A stretch of 44,371 bases of DNA from DASSTJ01 sp035707965 (GTDB taxonomy: Bacteria; Actinomycetota; Actinomycetes; Actinomycetales; Angustibacteraceae). Numbering within the stretch: position 1 is the stretch's first letter; each line of letters opens with the position of its first letter. The position numbers were made by a program, and so were the translations under genes. The stretch is from assembly GCA_035707965.1 (NCBI GenBank), contig DASSTJ010000107.1, forward strand, positions 1 through 44,371, written 5' to 3'. Below, piece after piece: positions 37,910-44,371 of the stretch. The notes under the pieces were generated by a model that saw only the letters and a program-made list of their open reading frames with translations, did not search any database and was not told the DNA's origin.

Positions 37910-39016
37910 TCACGCTAGCCAGTGGCGCAGGCGCTGCTCGCACTCGGTGACCTGGCGCAGGGACACCCGCTCGTCGTCGCTGTGCGCCAGCATGGGGTCG
38001 CCCGGCCCGTAGTTGACGGCGGGTACGCCGAGCTCGCTGAAGCGCGCCACGTCCGTCCACCCGTACTTGGGCTTGGCCTCGCCGCCCACCATCGCGACGA
38101 ACGCCAGCGCGAGCGGTTGGTCGAGGCCAGGACGGGCACCGGCGGCGCCGTCGGTGACGGTGAGCTCGTAGCCCACGAACAGCTCGCGCAGGTGCGCCTC
38201 GGCCTCCTGCAGGCTCCTGCTGGGTGCGAAGCGGTAGTTCACCGTGAGCACGCACCGGTCGGGGATCACGTTGCCGGCCACGCCGCCGGCGATCCGCACC
38301 GCGTTCAGGCTCTCGCGGTAGACCAGCCCGTCGACATCGACCTCCTGCGGCGCGTAGGCCGTGAGCCGGCCGAGCAGGGTGCTGGCCTCGTGGATGGCGT
38401 TGTGCCCCATCCAGGCGCGCGCCGAGTGCGCCGCCACGCCCGTGGTCACGACGTCGACCCGGATCGTGCCGTTGCAGCCTCCCTCCACGACTCCGGACGT
38501 CGGCTCGAGCAGGACCGCGAAGTCACCGGCGAGCCAGTCGGGATGCGTGCGCGCGATGCGGCCCAGCCCGTTGCGCTCGGACTCCACCTCCTCGCCGTCG
38601 TAGAACACGTAGGTGACGTCGCGGTTCGGCTCCTTCAGAGACGCGGCGAGCACCAGCTGGACCGCGACACCGCCCTTCATGTCGACCGTCCCGCGTCCGT
38701 GCAGCTCAGCACCCTCGCCGCTGCCCGTCACCCACGTCGGAAGGTTCGGGGTGCCGGCCAGCGGCACCGTGTCGATGTGACCGGCCAGCACGACCCGCTC
38801 CGAACGGCCCAGCCTGGTCCTGGCCACGACCGCGTCGCCGTCGCGCAGCACCTCGAGGTGTTCCAGCGGGCGTAACGCGTTCTCGATCGCGTCGGCCAGC
38901 GGACCCTCCTCACCGCTCACGGACCGGATGTCGCAGAGAGAAGCCGTCAGCGCGGTCACGTCCTGACGGAGGTCGAGGGCGGGCGCGCCGGCGGAGGACG
39001 AGTCGGTCGAGGTCAC
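37910..39016 (-). CDS. dapE: Succinyl-diaminopimelate desuccinylase
   Basis: 368 residues, M20A family. It hydrolyses N-succinyl-LL-2,6-diaminopimelate to LL-diaminopimelate for lysine and peptidoglycan. Metal ligands and catalytic residues visible are H80 (LAGHIDTVP), D112 (GTVDMKGG), E142/E143 (DGEEVE) and E171 (EPTSG). The dimerisation domain is inserted at about 180-290. The GTG at 39016 lies six bases after a TAGGGT element. It is divergent from dapD, the preceding step but one, with 61 bp between start codons. Confidence 0.96.
   Translation of the reverse strand: MTSTDSSSAGAPALDLRQDVTALTASLCDIRSVSGEEGPLADAIENALRPLEHLEVLRDGDAVVARTRLGRSERVVLAGHIDTVPLAGTPNLPTWVTGSGEGAELHGRGTVDMKGGVAVQLVLAASLKEPNRDVTYVFYDGEEVESERNGLGRIARTHPDWLAGDFAVLLEPTSGVVEGGCNGTIRVDVVTTGVAAHSARAWMGHNAIHEASTLLGRLTAYAPQEVDVDGLVYRESLNAVRIAGGVAGNVIPDRCVLTVNYRFAPSRSLQEAEAHLRELFVGYELTVTDGAAGARPGLDQPLALAFVAMVGGEAKPKYGWTDVARFSELGVPAVNYGPGDPMLAHSDDERVSLRQVTECEQRLRHWLA
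37912..37917 (-). promoter_or_regulatory. Possible leaderless -10 TAGCGT of the LOG-family gene
   Basis: The element lies in the last codons of dapE and is seven bases before ATG 37904. Read-through from dapE is an alternative. Confidence 0.35.
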
Positions 39017-39022
39017 CCGCCG

Positions 39023-39070
39023 ACCCTAGTGCGGGTGGTGAGCCACGACCCGGCCAGCGCTACCTAGACT
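39023..39070. promoter_or_regulatory. Divergent leaderless promoters of dapE and dapD
   Basis: Minus strand: TAGGGT (39028-39023), six bases before the dapE GTG at 39016. Plus strand: TAGACT (39065-39070), seven bases before the dapD ATG at 39078. The two -10 boxes are 36 bp apart. Confidence 0.55.
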
Positions 39071-39077
39071 TGCCCGC

Positions 39078-40028
39078 ATGACGCGTGTCGCCTGGGGTTA
39101 CGGCCTGTCCACCACGACCGAGACGGGGGCGGTGCTCGACACGTGGTACCCGGAGCCGAAGCTCGGTGACGCCCCCGACACCACGACCCTGCTCGACGTG
39201 CCGCCGGTGCTCGCGTCGCTCGAGGGCGCCGACCCCGACCGCGGCGTGCGGACGTCCGTCGTGCAGACCACCATCGACCTCGACACGCCGCCCGCCGACG
39301 CGCCCGACGCCTACCTGCGCCTTCACCTGCTCTCGCACCGCCTCGTGCGTCCGCGCGAGCTCAACCTCGACGGCGTCTTCGGCGTCCTCGCCAACGTCGT
39401 CTGGACGAGCGCGGGCCCGTGCGCAGTCGAGCAGTTCGAGACCACGCGCATGCGGCTGACCGCCCGGCACGGCCGCGTCCAGGTGCTGGGCATCGACAAG
39501 TTCCCCCGCATGACGGACTACGTCGTGCCGACGGGCGTGCGCATCGGCGACGCCGACCGCGTCCGCCTGGGTGCGCACCTGGCCGAGGGCACCACCGTCA
39601 TGCACGAGGGTTTCGTCAACTACAACGCCGGCACGCTCGGCGCCTCGATGGTGGAGGGCCGGATCAGCGCCGGGGTGGTCGTGGGCGACGGCTCGGACGT
39701 CGGCGGCGGCGCTTCGATCATGGGCACCCTGTCGGGAGGCGGCCAGGTCGTCATCAGCATCGGCGAGCGTTGTCTTCTCGGCGCCAACGCGGGGATCGGC
39801 ATCAGCCTCGGCGATGACTGCGTTGTCGAGGCCGGGCTCTACGTCACCGCGGGCACGAAGGTCGCCGTGCTGGACGGCGACCGGGCGGGCGCGGTGGTCG
39901 CCGCCCGGGAGCTGTCGGGGAGCAGCAACCTCCTGCTGCGCCGCAACTCGCAGACCGGTGCCGTCGAAGCGCTCGGTCGCGCCGGTCGCACCGTCGCCCT
40001 CAACGACGCGCTTCACAGCAACGGTTGA
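39078..40028 (+). CDS. dapD: 2,3,4,5-tetrahydropyridine-2,6-dicarboxylate N-succinyltransferase
   Basis: 316 residues, the length of actinobacterial DapD (317 in M. tuberculosis). It adds succinate from succinyl-CoA to tetrahydrodipicolinate. After an alpha/beta N-terminal domain, residues about 170-285 form a left-handed beta helix with hexapeptide repeats (for example VRLGAHLAEGTTVMHEG, GASIMGTLSGGG, GERCLLGANAGIGISLGDDCVVEAG). It acts as a trimer with Mg, known for the mycobacterial enzyme. With dapC and dapE nearby, this window supplies the succinylase branch except for DapA/B/F. Confidence 0.96.
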   Translation: MTRVAWGYGLSTTTETGAVLDTWYPEPKLGDAPDTTTLLDVPPVLASLEGADPDRGVRTSVVQTTIDLDTPPADAPDAYLRLHLLSHRLVRPRELNLDGVFGVLANVVWTSAGPCAVEQFETTRMRLTARHGRVQVLGIDKFPRMTDYVVPTGVRIGDADRVRLGAHLAEGTTVMHEGFVNYNAGTLGASMVEGRISAGVVVGDGSDVGGGASIMGTLSGGGQVVISIGERCLLGANAGIGISLGDDCVVEAGLYVTAGTKVAVLDGDRAGAVVAARELSGSSNLLLRRNSQTGAVEALGRAGRTVALNDALHSNG

Positions 40029-40043
40029 GCCGAGCAGCCGTCG

Positions 40044-40970
40044 ATGGCCCGCACCCCTCGCACCCGGCTGACGCCGCTCGGGCGAGCGCTCCTCGGCGGC
40101 ACGGCGGTCGTGCTCGCGCTCGGGCTGGTCACCACCGTGGTCGTCGTGAGCCTCCGCGGCGACGGCCCGCCAGCGCCGGCCGCGTGCCGGGCCACGGTCG
40201 ACGGCACGACGGTCCAGCTCTCGCCGGAGCAGATGGGGAACGCCGCGACGATCGCCGGCATCGCCGGCCGGCGTGGGCTGCCGGCCCGCGCCGCCACGAT
40301 CGGCATCGCCACGGCCATGCAGGAGTCCAAGCTCGTCAACGTCTCCTACGGAGACCGGGACTCGTTGGGCCTCTTCCAGCAACGACCGTCGCAGGGGTGG
40401 GGCACCAAGAAGCAGGTCACCGACCCGGTCTACGCGACGAACGCCTTCTACGACGTCCTCGTGAAGGTCGAGGGCTACCGTTCGCTCCCCATCACCACGG
40501 CGGCTCAGCGCGTGCAGCGCAGCGCCTTCCCCCAGGCGTACGCGCAGCACGAGGAGGAGGCCCGGGTGCTCGCGTCAGCGTTGAGCGGGTACTCGACGGC
40601 GGCGCTCACCTGCACGCTCGACGCCACGCGGGCACCTGCGGGCGCCCGCGGGCTGCACGCGCTGCGGACGGCACTGCAGCACGAGCAGGCGCGGACGGCA
40701 CAGGCGCCACTGCCGAAGCGCGCCGGCCTGCGGCTCACCCCGGCCACCTCTGGCGCGGACTCCGCCGCCGTACGCCGGGACGCCTGGTCGGTGGCGCAGT
40801 GGGCCGTCGGTCAGGCCGAGCGGCTCGGCATCGCCCGGGTCTACGTCGATGGGCAGGTGTGGCGCCGCGCCTCACCGGACGACGGGTGGTCGGCGGCCCG
40901 CGGAGCCGGCGTGCCGACGTCCGGCAGCCGGGACGTCGTCGTCATGCTCGAGGATGCCGACCCCGCCTGA
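40044..40970 (+). CDS. Membrane-anchored protein with lysozyme-like fold, unknown activity
   Basis: 308 residues. A basic N-terminus and one hydrophobic helix at about 16-37 suggest a signal anchor. Residues 60-140 include ATAMQESKLVNVSYGDRDSLGLFQQRPSQGWGT, with Glu94 placed like the catalytic Glu of lytic transglycosylases and the GLFQQRPSQGWG block like the goose-lysozyme/SLT core. The part after 200 is linker and a small beta module. This family is widely annotated as 'heavy metal transporter' without reason that I know. It may bind or cleave peptidoglycan. It starts 15 bp after dapD, so may be co-transcribed. Confidence 0.78.
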   Translation: MARTPRTRLTPLGRALLGGTAVVLALGLVTTVVVVSLRGDGPPAPAACRATVDGTTVQLSPEQMGNAATIAGIAGRRGLPARAATIGIATAMQESKLVNVSYGDRDSLGLFQQRPSQGWGTKKQVTDPVYATNAFYDVLVKVEGYRSLPITTAAQRVQRSAFPQAYAQHEEEARVLASALSGYSTAALTCTLDATRAPAGARGLHALRTALQHEQARTAQAPLPKRAGLRLTPATSGADSAAVRRDAWSVAQWAVGQAERLGIARVYVDGQVWRRASPDDGWSAARGAGVPTSGSRDVVVMLEDADPA

Positions 40971-40994
40971 CGAACCGGCCCGACGAACCGGTCC
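40969..40994. repeat. 13-bp imperfect tandem repeat between two convergent genes
   Basis: GACGAACCGGCCC (40969-40981) and GACGAACCGGTCC (40982-40994), followed by a partial third copy. It fills the 35-bp gap between the lysozyme-like gene and gltA. Confidence 0.7.
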
Positions 40995-41005
40995 GACGAC
41001 CCTCC

Positions 41006-42292
41006 TCAGCGCTGGGTGATCGCGGTGTAGTCGCGCGCGTCCGGACCGGTGTAGAGCTGGCGAGGGCGGCCGATCTTGGTCTGCGGGTCGTTGATCATCT
41101 CGCGCCACTGGGCGATCCAGCCCGGCAGCCGGCCAAGCGCGAAGAGCACCGTGAACATGCGCTCCGGGAACCCCATCGCCTTGTAGATGATGCCGGTGTA
41201 GAAGTCGACGTTCGGGTAGAGCTTGCGCTCGACGAAGTAGTCGTCGGCCAGCGCGATCTCCTCGAGCCTCATCGCGATGTCGAGCAGCTCGTCATTGACA
41301 CCGAGCTTCTCGAGCACCTCGTCGGCCGTCTTCTTCACGATGGCGGCGCGCGGGTCGTAGTTCTTGTAGACCCGGTGCCCGAAGCCCATGAGGCGGACGC
41401 CGGCTTCCTTGTTCTTGACCTTCGTCACGAAGCTGTCGACGTCGCCGTCGCTGGTCTTGATCTGGTCGAGCATCTCGAGCACGGCCTGGTTGGCACCGCC
41501 GTGCAGCGGCCCGAAGAGCGCGTTGATGCCCGCGGAGATGGACGCGAACAGGTTGGCCTGGCTCGACCCGACCAGCCGCACCGTGGAGGTGGAGCAGTTC
41601 TGCTCGTGGTCGGCGTGGAGGATGAACAGCTGGTCGAGGGCCTTGGAGAACACCGGGTCGACCTCGTAGGGCTCGGCGGGGAAGCCGAACGTCATGCGGA
41701 GGAAGTTCTCGATGAGGCCGAGGGAGTTGTCCGGGTAGAGGAACGGCTGCCCGACGCTCTTCTTGTACGCGTAGGCCGCGATCGTCGGTAGCTTGGCCAG
41801 CAGACGCACGGTCGACAGCTCGACCTGCTCGTCGTCGAACGGGTTGAGGCTGTCCTGGTAGAACGTCGACAAGGCGCTGACGGCGCTGGAGAGCACCGGC
41901 ATCGGGTGCGCGTCACGGGGGAAGCCCTGGAAGAAGCCCTTGAGGTCCTCGTGCAGGAGCGTGTGCCGGTTGATGCGGTGCGCGAAGGCGTTCAGCTCGT
42001 CCGTCGTCGGCAGCTCGCCGTAGATGAGCAGGTACGACGTCTCCAGGAACGTGGACTGCTCGGCGAGCTGCTCGATCGGGTAGCCGCGGTAGCGCAGGAT
42101 ACCCGCGTCGCCGTCGATGTAGGTGATCTGCGACTGGCAGGCCGCGGTGTTGACGAAACCCGGGTCGAGCGTCACGTGCTGCGTCTTCTTCAGCAACGAC
42201 GAGATGTCGAAGGCATCCGTACCCACCGTGGCCTCGGCTACGGGCAGGGGGACCTCGTCACCTGAGTACACGAGCGTGGCTTCGTCGGCCAT
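41006..42292 (-). CDS. gltA: Citrate synthase, type II
   Basis: 428 residues. Condenses acetyl-CoA and oxaloacetate. Catalytic residues are visible in GPLHGGANQ (His), MGFGHRVYKNYDPR (His) and PNVDFYTG (Asp). The N-terminal beta extension (ATLVYSGDEVPLPVAEATVGTDAFDI) is the mark of the hexameric type II enzymes controlled by NADH in other bacteria. AAGGAGA six bases before the ATG is a strong ribosome binding site. It lies 121 bp downstream of dapC, with its own promoter region likely in that gap. Confidence 0.97.
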   Translation of the reverse strand: MADEATLVYSGDEVPLPVAEATVGTDAFDISSLLKKTQHVTLDPGFVNTAACQSQITYIDGDAGILRYRGYPIEQLAEQSTFLETSYLLIYGELPTTDELNAFAHRINRHTLLHEDLKGFFQGFPRDAHPMPVLSSAVSALSTFYQDSLNPFDDEQVELSTVRLLAKLPTIAAYAYKKSVGQPFLYPDNSLGLIENFLRMTFGFPAEPYEVDPVFSKALDQLFILHADHEQNCSTSTVRLVGSSQANLFASISAGINALFGPLHGGANQAVLEMLDQIKTSDGDVDSFVTKVKNKEAGVRLMGFGHRVYKNYDPRAAIVKKTADEVLEKLGVNDELLDIAMRLEEIALADDYFVERKLYPNVDFYTGIIYKAMGFPERMFTVLFALGRLPGWIAQWREMINDPQTKIGRPRQLYTGPDARDYTAITQR

Positions 42293-42413
42293 GCGGATCT
42301 CCTTCGTCCTCGTCGCTTCGGCCGCGTCGCGTCAGTCCGACGGGTCTCGTTGCGCGACCAGCGGCACCCCGACGCTACCCGCACGCCGGACGGCGGGGCC
42401 AACCGAGGTCCCC

Positions 42414-43529
42414 TCACCAGGTGCTGGCGGCCGCGCGGAGCCGGTGCGCGGCCGCGTCGACACGCTCGTCGGACGCCGTGAGGGCGATACGGACGTGAGA
42501 TGCGCCACCCGCGCCGTAGAAGGTGCCCGGAGCCACCAGGACGCCGAGCTCGGCCAGCCGGTCCACCGTCCGCATCGCCGGCTCGTCGGCCGTCGCCCAG
42601 AGGTAGAGGCCGGCGACGGAGTGGTCGATCCGCAGCCCCGCCGCTTCGACAGCCGACCAGAGCACCGCGCGGCGACGTCCGTACCGCGCCTTCTGCTCGA
42701 CGACGTGCTCGTCGTCGCCGAGCGCCGCCGTCATGGCGTGCTGCACCGGCAGCGGAACGATCATGCCGGCGTGCTTGCGCACGGCGAGCAGCCGATTGAC
42801 GAGCGCCGGGTCACCGGCCACGAAGCCGGCCCGGTAGCCGGCCATGCTCGACTGCTTGCTGAGTGAGTAGACGGCCAGCAGGCCTTCGTGGGAGCCGCCG
42901 CAGACGCGCGGGTCGAGGATGCTCGGCACCCCGTCGGCCCACTCGCCGTCCCACCCGAGCTCGGCGTAGCACTCGTCGCTCGCCACGACCACACCGCGCT
43001 GGCGCGCCCAGGCCACCACCTTGGCGAGGTGGTCGAGCCCGAGCACGCGACCGGTGGGGTTCGACGGCGTGTTCTGCCAGTAGAGGCTCACGCGGGTCGG
43101 GCCGATCTGCGCCGTACCGTCCGCCGGGAGGCTCCGGGCGCCCGCGAGCCTGGCGCCGACGTCGTACGTCGGGTAGGCGACCTGCGGGTGCACCACGGTG
43201 TCGCCGGCCCCGAGGCCGAGCAGCGTCGGCAGCCACGCCACCAGCTCCTTCGAGCCGATCGTCGGCAGGACGGCGTCCGGGTCGACGTCCGGCACCCCGC
43301 GTCGACGGGCGAACCAGCCGGCGACCGCCTCGCGCAGCTGCGGGGTGCCCCACGTCTGCGGGTACCCCGGCGCGTCTGCGGCCTCGCACAGCGCCTGCTG
43401 GACGACGTCCGGCGTGGGGTCGACCGGGGTGCCGACCGAGAGGTCGACGATGCCGTCCGGGTGCCGCCGGGCGCGCTGGGCCGCTCCCCCGAGGCTGTCC
43501 CAGGGGAAGTCCGGCAGGGCGTCGATCAG
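42414..43529 (-). CDS. dapC: Succinyldiaminopimelate transaminase, non-ATG start
   Basis: About 371 residues from CTG 43529, or 370 from ATC 43526. Class I aminotransferase fold with ALPDFPWDSLGGAAQRA and DGIVDLSVGTPVDPTP at the N-terminus, both typical of DapC; NTPSNPTG and the PLP lysine in YSLSKQSSMAGYRAGF are present. It converts N-succinyl-2-amino-6-oxopimelate to succinyl-LL-DAP. There is no ATG, GTG or TTG near the expected N-terminus. AGGAG (43536-43532) is two bases before the CTG and five before the ATC. Either start overlaps the ferredoxin stop, so the two genes are coupled as in Rv1177-Rv1178. Confidence 0.9.
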   Translation of the reverse strand: MIDALPDFPWDSLGGAAQRARRHPDGIVDLSVGTPVDPTPDVVQQALCEAADAPGYPQTWGTPQLREAVAGWFARRRGVPDVDPDAVLPTIGSKELVAWLPTLLGLGAGDTVVHPQVAYPTYDVGARLAGARSLPADGTAQIGPTRVSLYWQNTPSNPTGRVLGLDHLAKVVAWARQRGVVVASDECYAELGWDGEWADGVPSILDPRVCGGSHEGLLAVYSLSKQSSMAGYRAGFVAGDPALVNRLLAVRKHAGMIVPLPVQHAMTAALGDDEHVVEQKARYGRRRAVLWSAVEAAGLRIDHSVAGLYLWATADEPAMRTVDRLAELGVLVAPGTFYGAGGASHVRIALTASDERVDAAAHRLRAAASTW

Positions 43530-43846
43530 TGCTCCTGGGGCGGGAGCGCTGCGACCAGCGGGTGGTCCTTCGGGATCAGGCCCAGCTTGGCAGCGCCGCC
43601 CGGCGAGCCGAGGTCGTCGAAGAACTCCACGTTGGCGTTGTAGTAGTCCTTCCACTGGTCGGGCACGTCGTCCTCGTAGTAGATGGCCTCGACCGGGCAC
43701 ACCGGCTCGCAGGCTCCACAGTCGACGCACTCGTCCGGGTGGATGTACAGCGACCGCTCGCCCTCGTAGATGCAGTCGACCGGACACTCCTCGACGCAGG
43801 CCTTGTCCTTCAGGTCGACGCAGGGCTGGGCGATGACGTACGTCAC
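43526..43846 (-). CDS. fdxA: 7Fe ferredoxin ([3Fe-4S][4Fe-4S])
   Basis: 106 residues. Cysteines C9, C17, C21, C25 and C40, C43, C46, C50 give one 3Fe-4S and one 4Fe-4S site; the family motif CVDLKDKACVEECPVDCIYEG is followed by CVDCGACEPVCPVEAIYYEDD. Length and acidic tail fit the actinobacterial FdxA/FdxC group, which passes electrons to cytochromes P450 and other acceptors. GAGAGGA is six bases before the GTG. Its stop overlaps the start of dapC. Confidence 0.95.
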   Translation of the reverse strand: MTYVIAQPCVDLKDKACVEECPVDCIYEGERSLYIHPDECVDCGACEPVCPVEAIYYEDDVPDQWKDYYNANVEFFDDLGSPGGAAKLGLIPKDHPLVAALPPQEH

Positions 43847-43922
43847 GTGCGGTCCTCTCGTGCACGAAGCTGCGGCGGCTGCCGGTGGGCGGACGTCGGC
43901 ACCGACGTCCCCGGGACGCTCC

Positions 43923-43928
43923 TAGTAT
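43923..43928 (+). promoter_or_regulatory. -10 element TAGTAT of the right-edge gene
   Basis: TAGTAT lies 37 bases before GTG 43966, in the 119-bp gap shared with the divergent ferredoxin gene. Confidence 0.4.
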
Positions 43929-43965
43929 CGCCGAGGGCGTCGTCCGCACACCAGGAAGGGGTGCC

Positions 43966-44371
43966 GTGTCCCCAGAGCCGCCGTACGAGCACCCGCTGGA
44001 GCAGCCGCAGGTGCGCCTCGCGCAGCGCGTCGGTCCGGACCAGGTGGGTCGGCGCGTGGTCCTGCGCCGCCGGTTGGCCGACGGCAGCGCCGGAGACCTG
44101 CTCGGCGACCTGGTGCGGTGGGACGTCGACGACCGGCCGGGCGCGGGCCCTGCCCAGGTGACCGTGCGGACGCGTGCCGGCGACGTGACGCTGGCGGCGA
44201 GCGACGTGCTGGGCGGCAAGCCGGTGCCGGCGCCGCCGGCTCGCCGCGGCCGGCCGCACCGCACCATCGACTGGCGCGACCTCGAGGACCTGGCCGCCGA
44301 GGGCTGGCAGCCGGTCGAGCTGGAGTGGCTGTCGACGCCCGGGCACGGCTGGCGGCTGCGCGCCGCCGACG
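43966..44371 (+). CDS. Probable GNAT acetyltransferase N-terminal part (gene runs off the window)
   Basis: The frame is open from GTG 43966 to the window end, 135 codons, with AGGAAGGGG just upstream. The first 100 residues form a small beta domain (VGPDQVGRRVVLRRRLADG; LLGDLVRWDVDDRPG). Then comes HRTIDWRDLEDLAAEGW and ELEWLSTPGHGWRLRAA, which resembles the N-terminal region of an actinobacterial GNAT protein group (Rv0428c type). The acetyltransferase domain would lie past the edge, so the call rests on the N-terminal part and is tentative. Confidence 0.6.
   Translation, partial: MSPEPPYEHPLEQPQVRLAQRVGPDQVGRRVVLRRRLADGSAGDLLGDLVRWDVDDRPGAGPAQVTVRTRAGDVTLAASDVLGGKPVPAPPARRGRPHRTIDWRDLEDLAAEGWQPVELEWLSTPGHGWRLRAAD

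Noticed and set aside
1..44371. CRISPR arrays, tRNA/rRNA genes, IS elements or prophage
   Set aside because: No spaced direct repeats, no tRNA-like cloverleaf, no transposase or phage protein was found on either strand by reading.

Overview
The window is high-GC chromosomal DNA from an actinobacterium. Supporting signs are WhiB1, PdtaS, a SigF-type sigma factor with a UsfX-like anti-sigma factor, SigE with a zinc-type anti-sigma factor, an F420-dependent nitroreductase, a 180-kDa-class NAD-glutamate dehydrogenase, the succinylase (DapC/D/E) route to diaminopimelate, and several actinobacterial DUFs (DUF2505, DUF2332, DUF3117). Many short genes, frequent GTG starts and many apparently leaderless promoters fit this. 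Nocardioidaceae or a relative is my guess, not a demonstrated placement. I see no IS element, phage gene, tRNA, rRNA or CRISPR array; most of the window reads as conserved core chromosome.

Layout. 1-3.6 kb: 3' part of an ABC exporter half, then a translationally coupled GNAT / anti-sigma / SigF-like operon. 3.6-6.6 kb: a membrane protein, whiB1 (with a CRP-like operator and a large inverted repeat upstream), convergent pdtaS, and an SMR pump. 6.6-16 kb: the 1633-aa glutamate dehydrogenase, DUF2505, F420 nitroreductase, DUF2332, aminopeptidase P and a 17M-type stress protein. 16-20 kb: acyl-CoA dehydrogenase plus CitE-like lyase, an EamA permease and an unknown gene. 20-26 kb: PhzF, a soluble MgtE/CBS protein with a DUF1003 protein, an orphan PilB/GspE ATPase with an extra zinc-ribbon tail, and Mrp. 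26-31 kb: tatB, rseA-like, sigE with a textbook autoregulatory promoter, a divergent O-methyltransferase, pepA, DUF3117 and an enoyl-CoA hydratase. 31-38 kb: an unknown protein, then a tightly overlapping chain (two GT-C-like membrane proteins, tag, SRPBCC, DivIVA-like), a small unknown and a LOG-family protein. 38-44.4 kb: dapE/dapD divergent pair, a secreted lysozyme-fold protein, gltA, dapC/ferredoxin, and the start of a probable GNAT gene.

From memory of M. tuberculosis, two blocks are syntenic: whiB1-pdtaS (Rv3219-Rv3220c) and a broken-up version of Rv1201c-Rv1232c (dapD, dapE, LOG, DivIVA-like, tagA, DUF3117, methyltransferase, sigE, rseA, tatB, mrp, DUF1003, MgtE-like). htrA, folP2 and gpgS of that block are absent here.

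Together the genes cover cell-envelope supply and stress: diaminopimelate synthesis (dapC, dapD, dapE), envelope stress sensing (sigE, rseA, tatB), general stress (sigF operon, 17M protein), redox and nitric-oxide style sensing (whiB1, pdtaS), and central nitrogen/carbon flow (gdh, gltA). No clearly new multi-gene system was found. The most interesting leads are regulatory DNA (parS-like palindromes, the CRP site and inverted repeat at whiB1, the sigE promoter, many leaderless promoters, two probable ATC/CTG starts) and three odd proteins (PilB with double zinc ribbon, soluble MgtE, and the 260-aa unknown).
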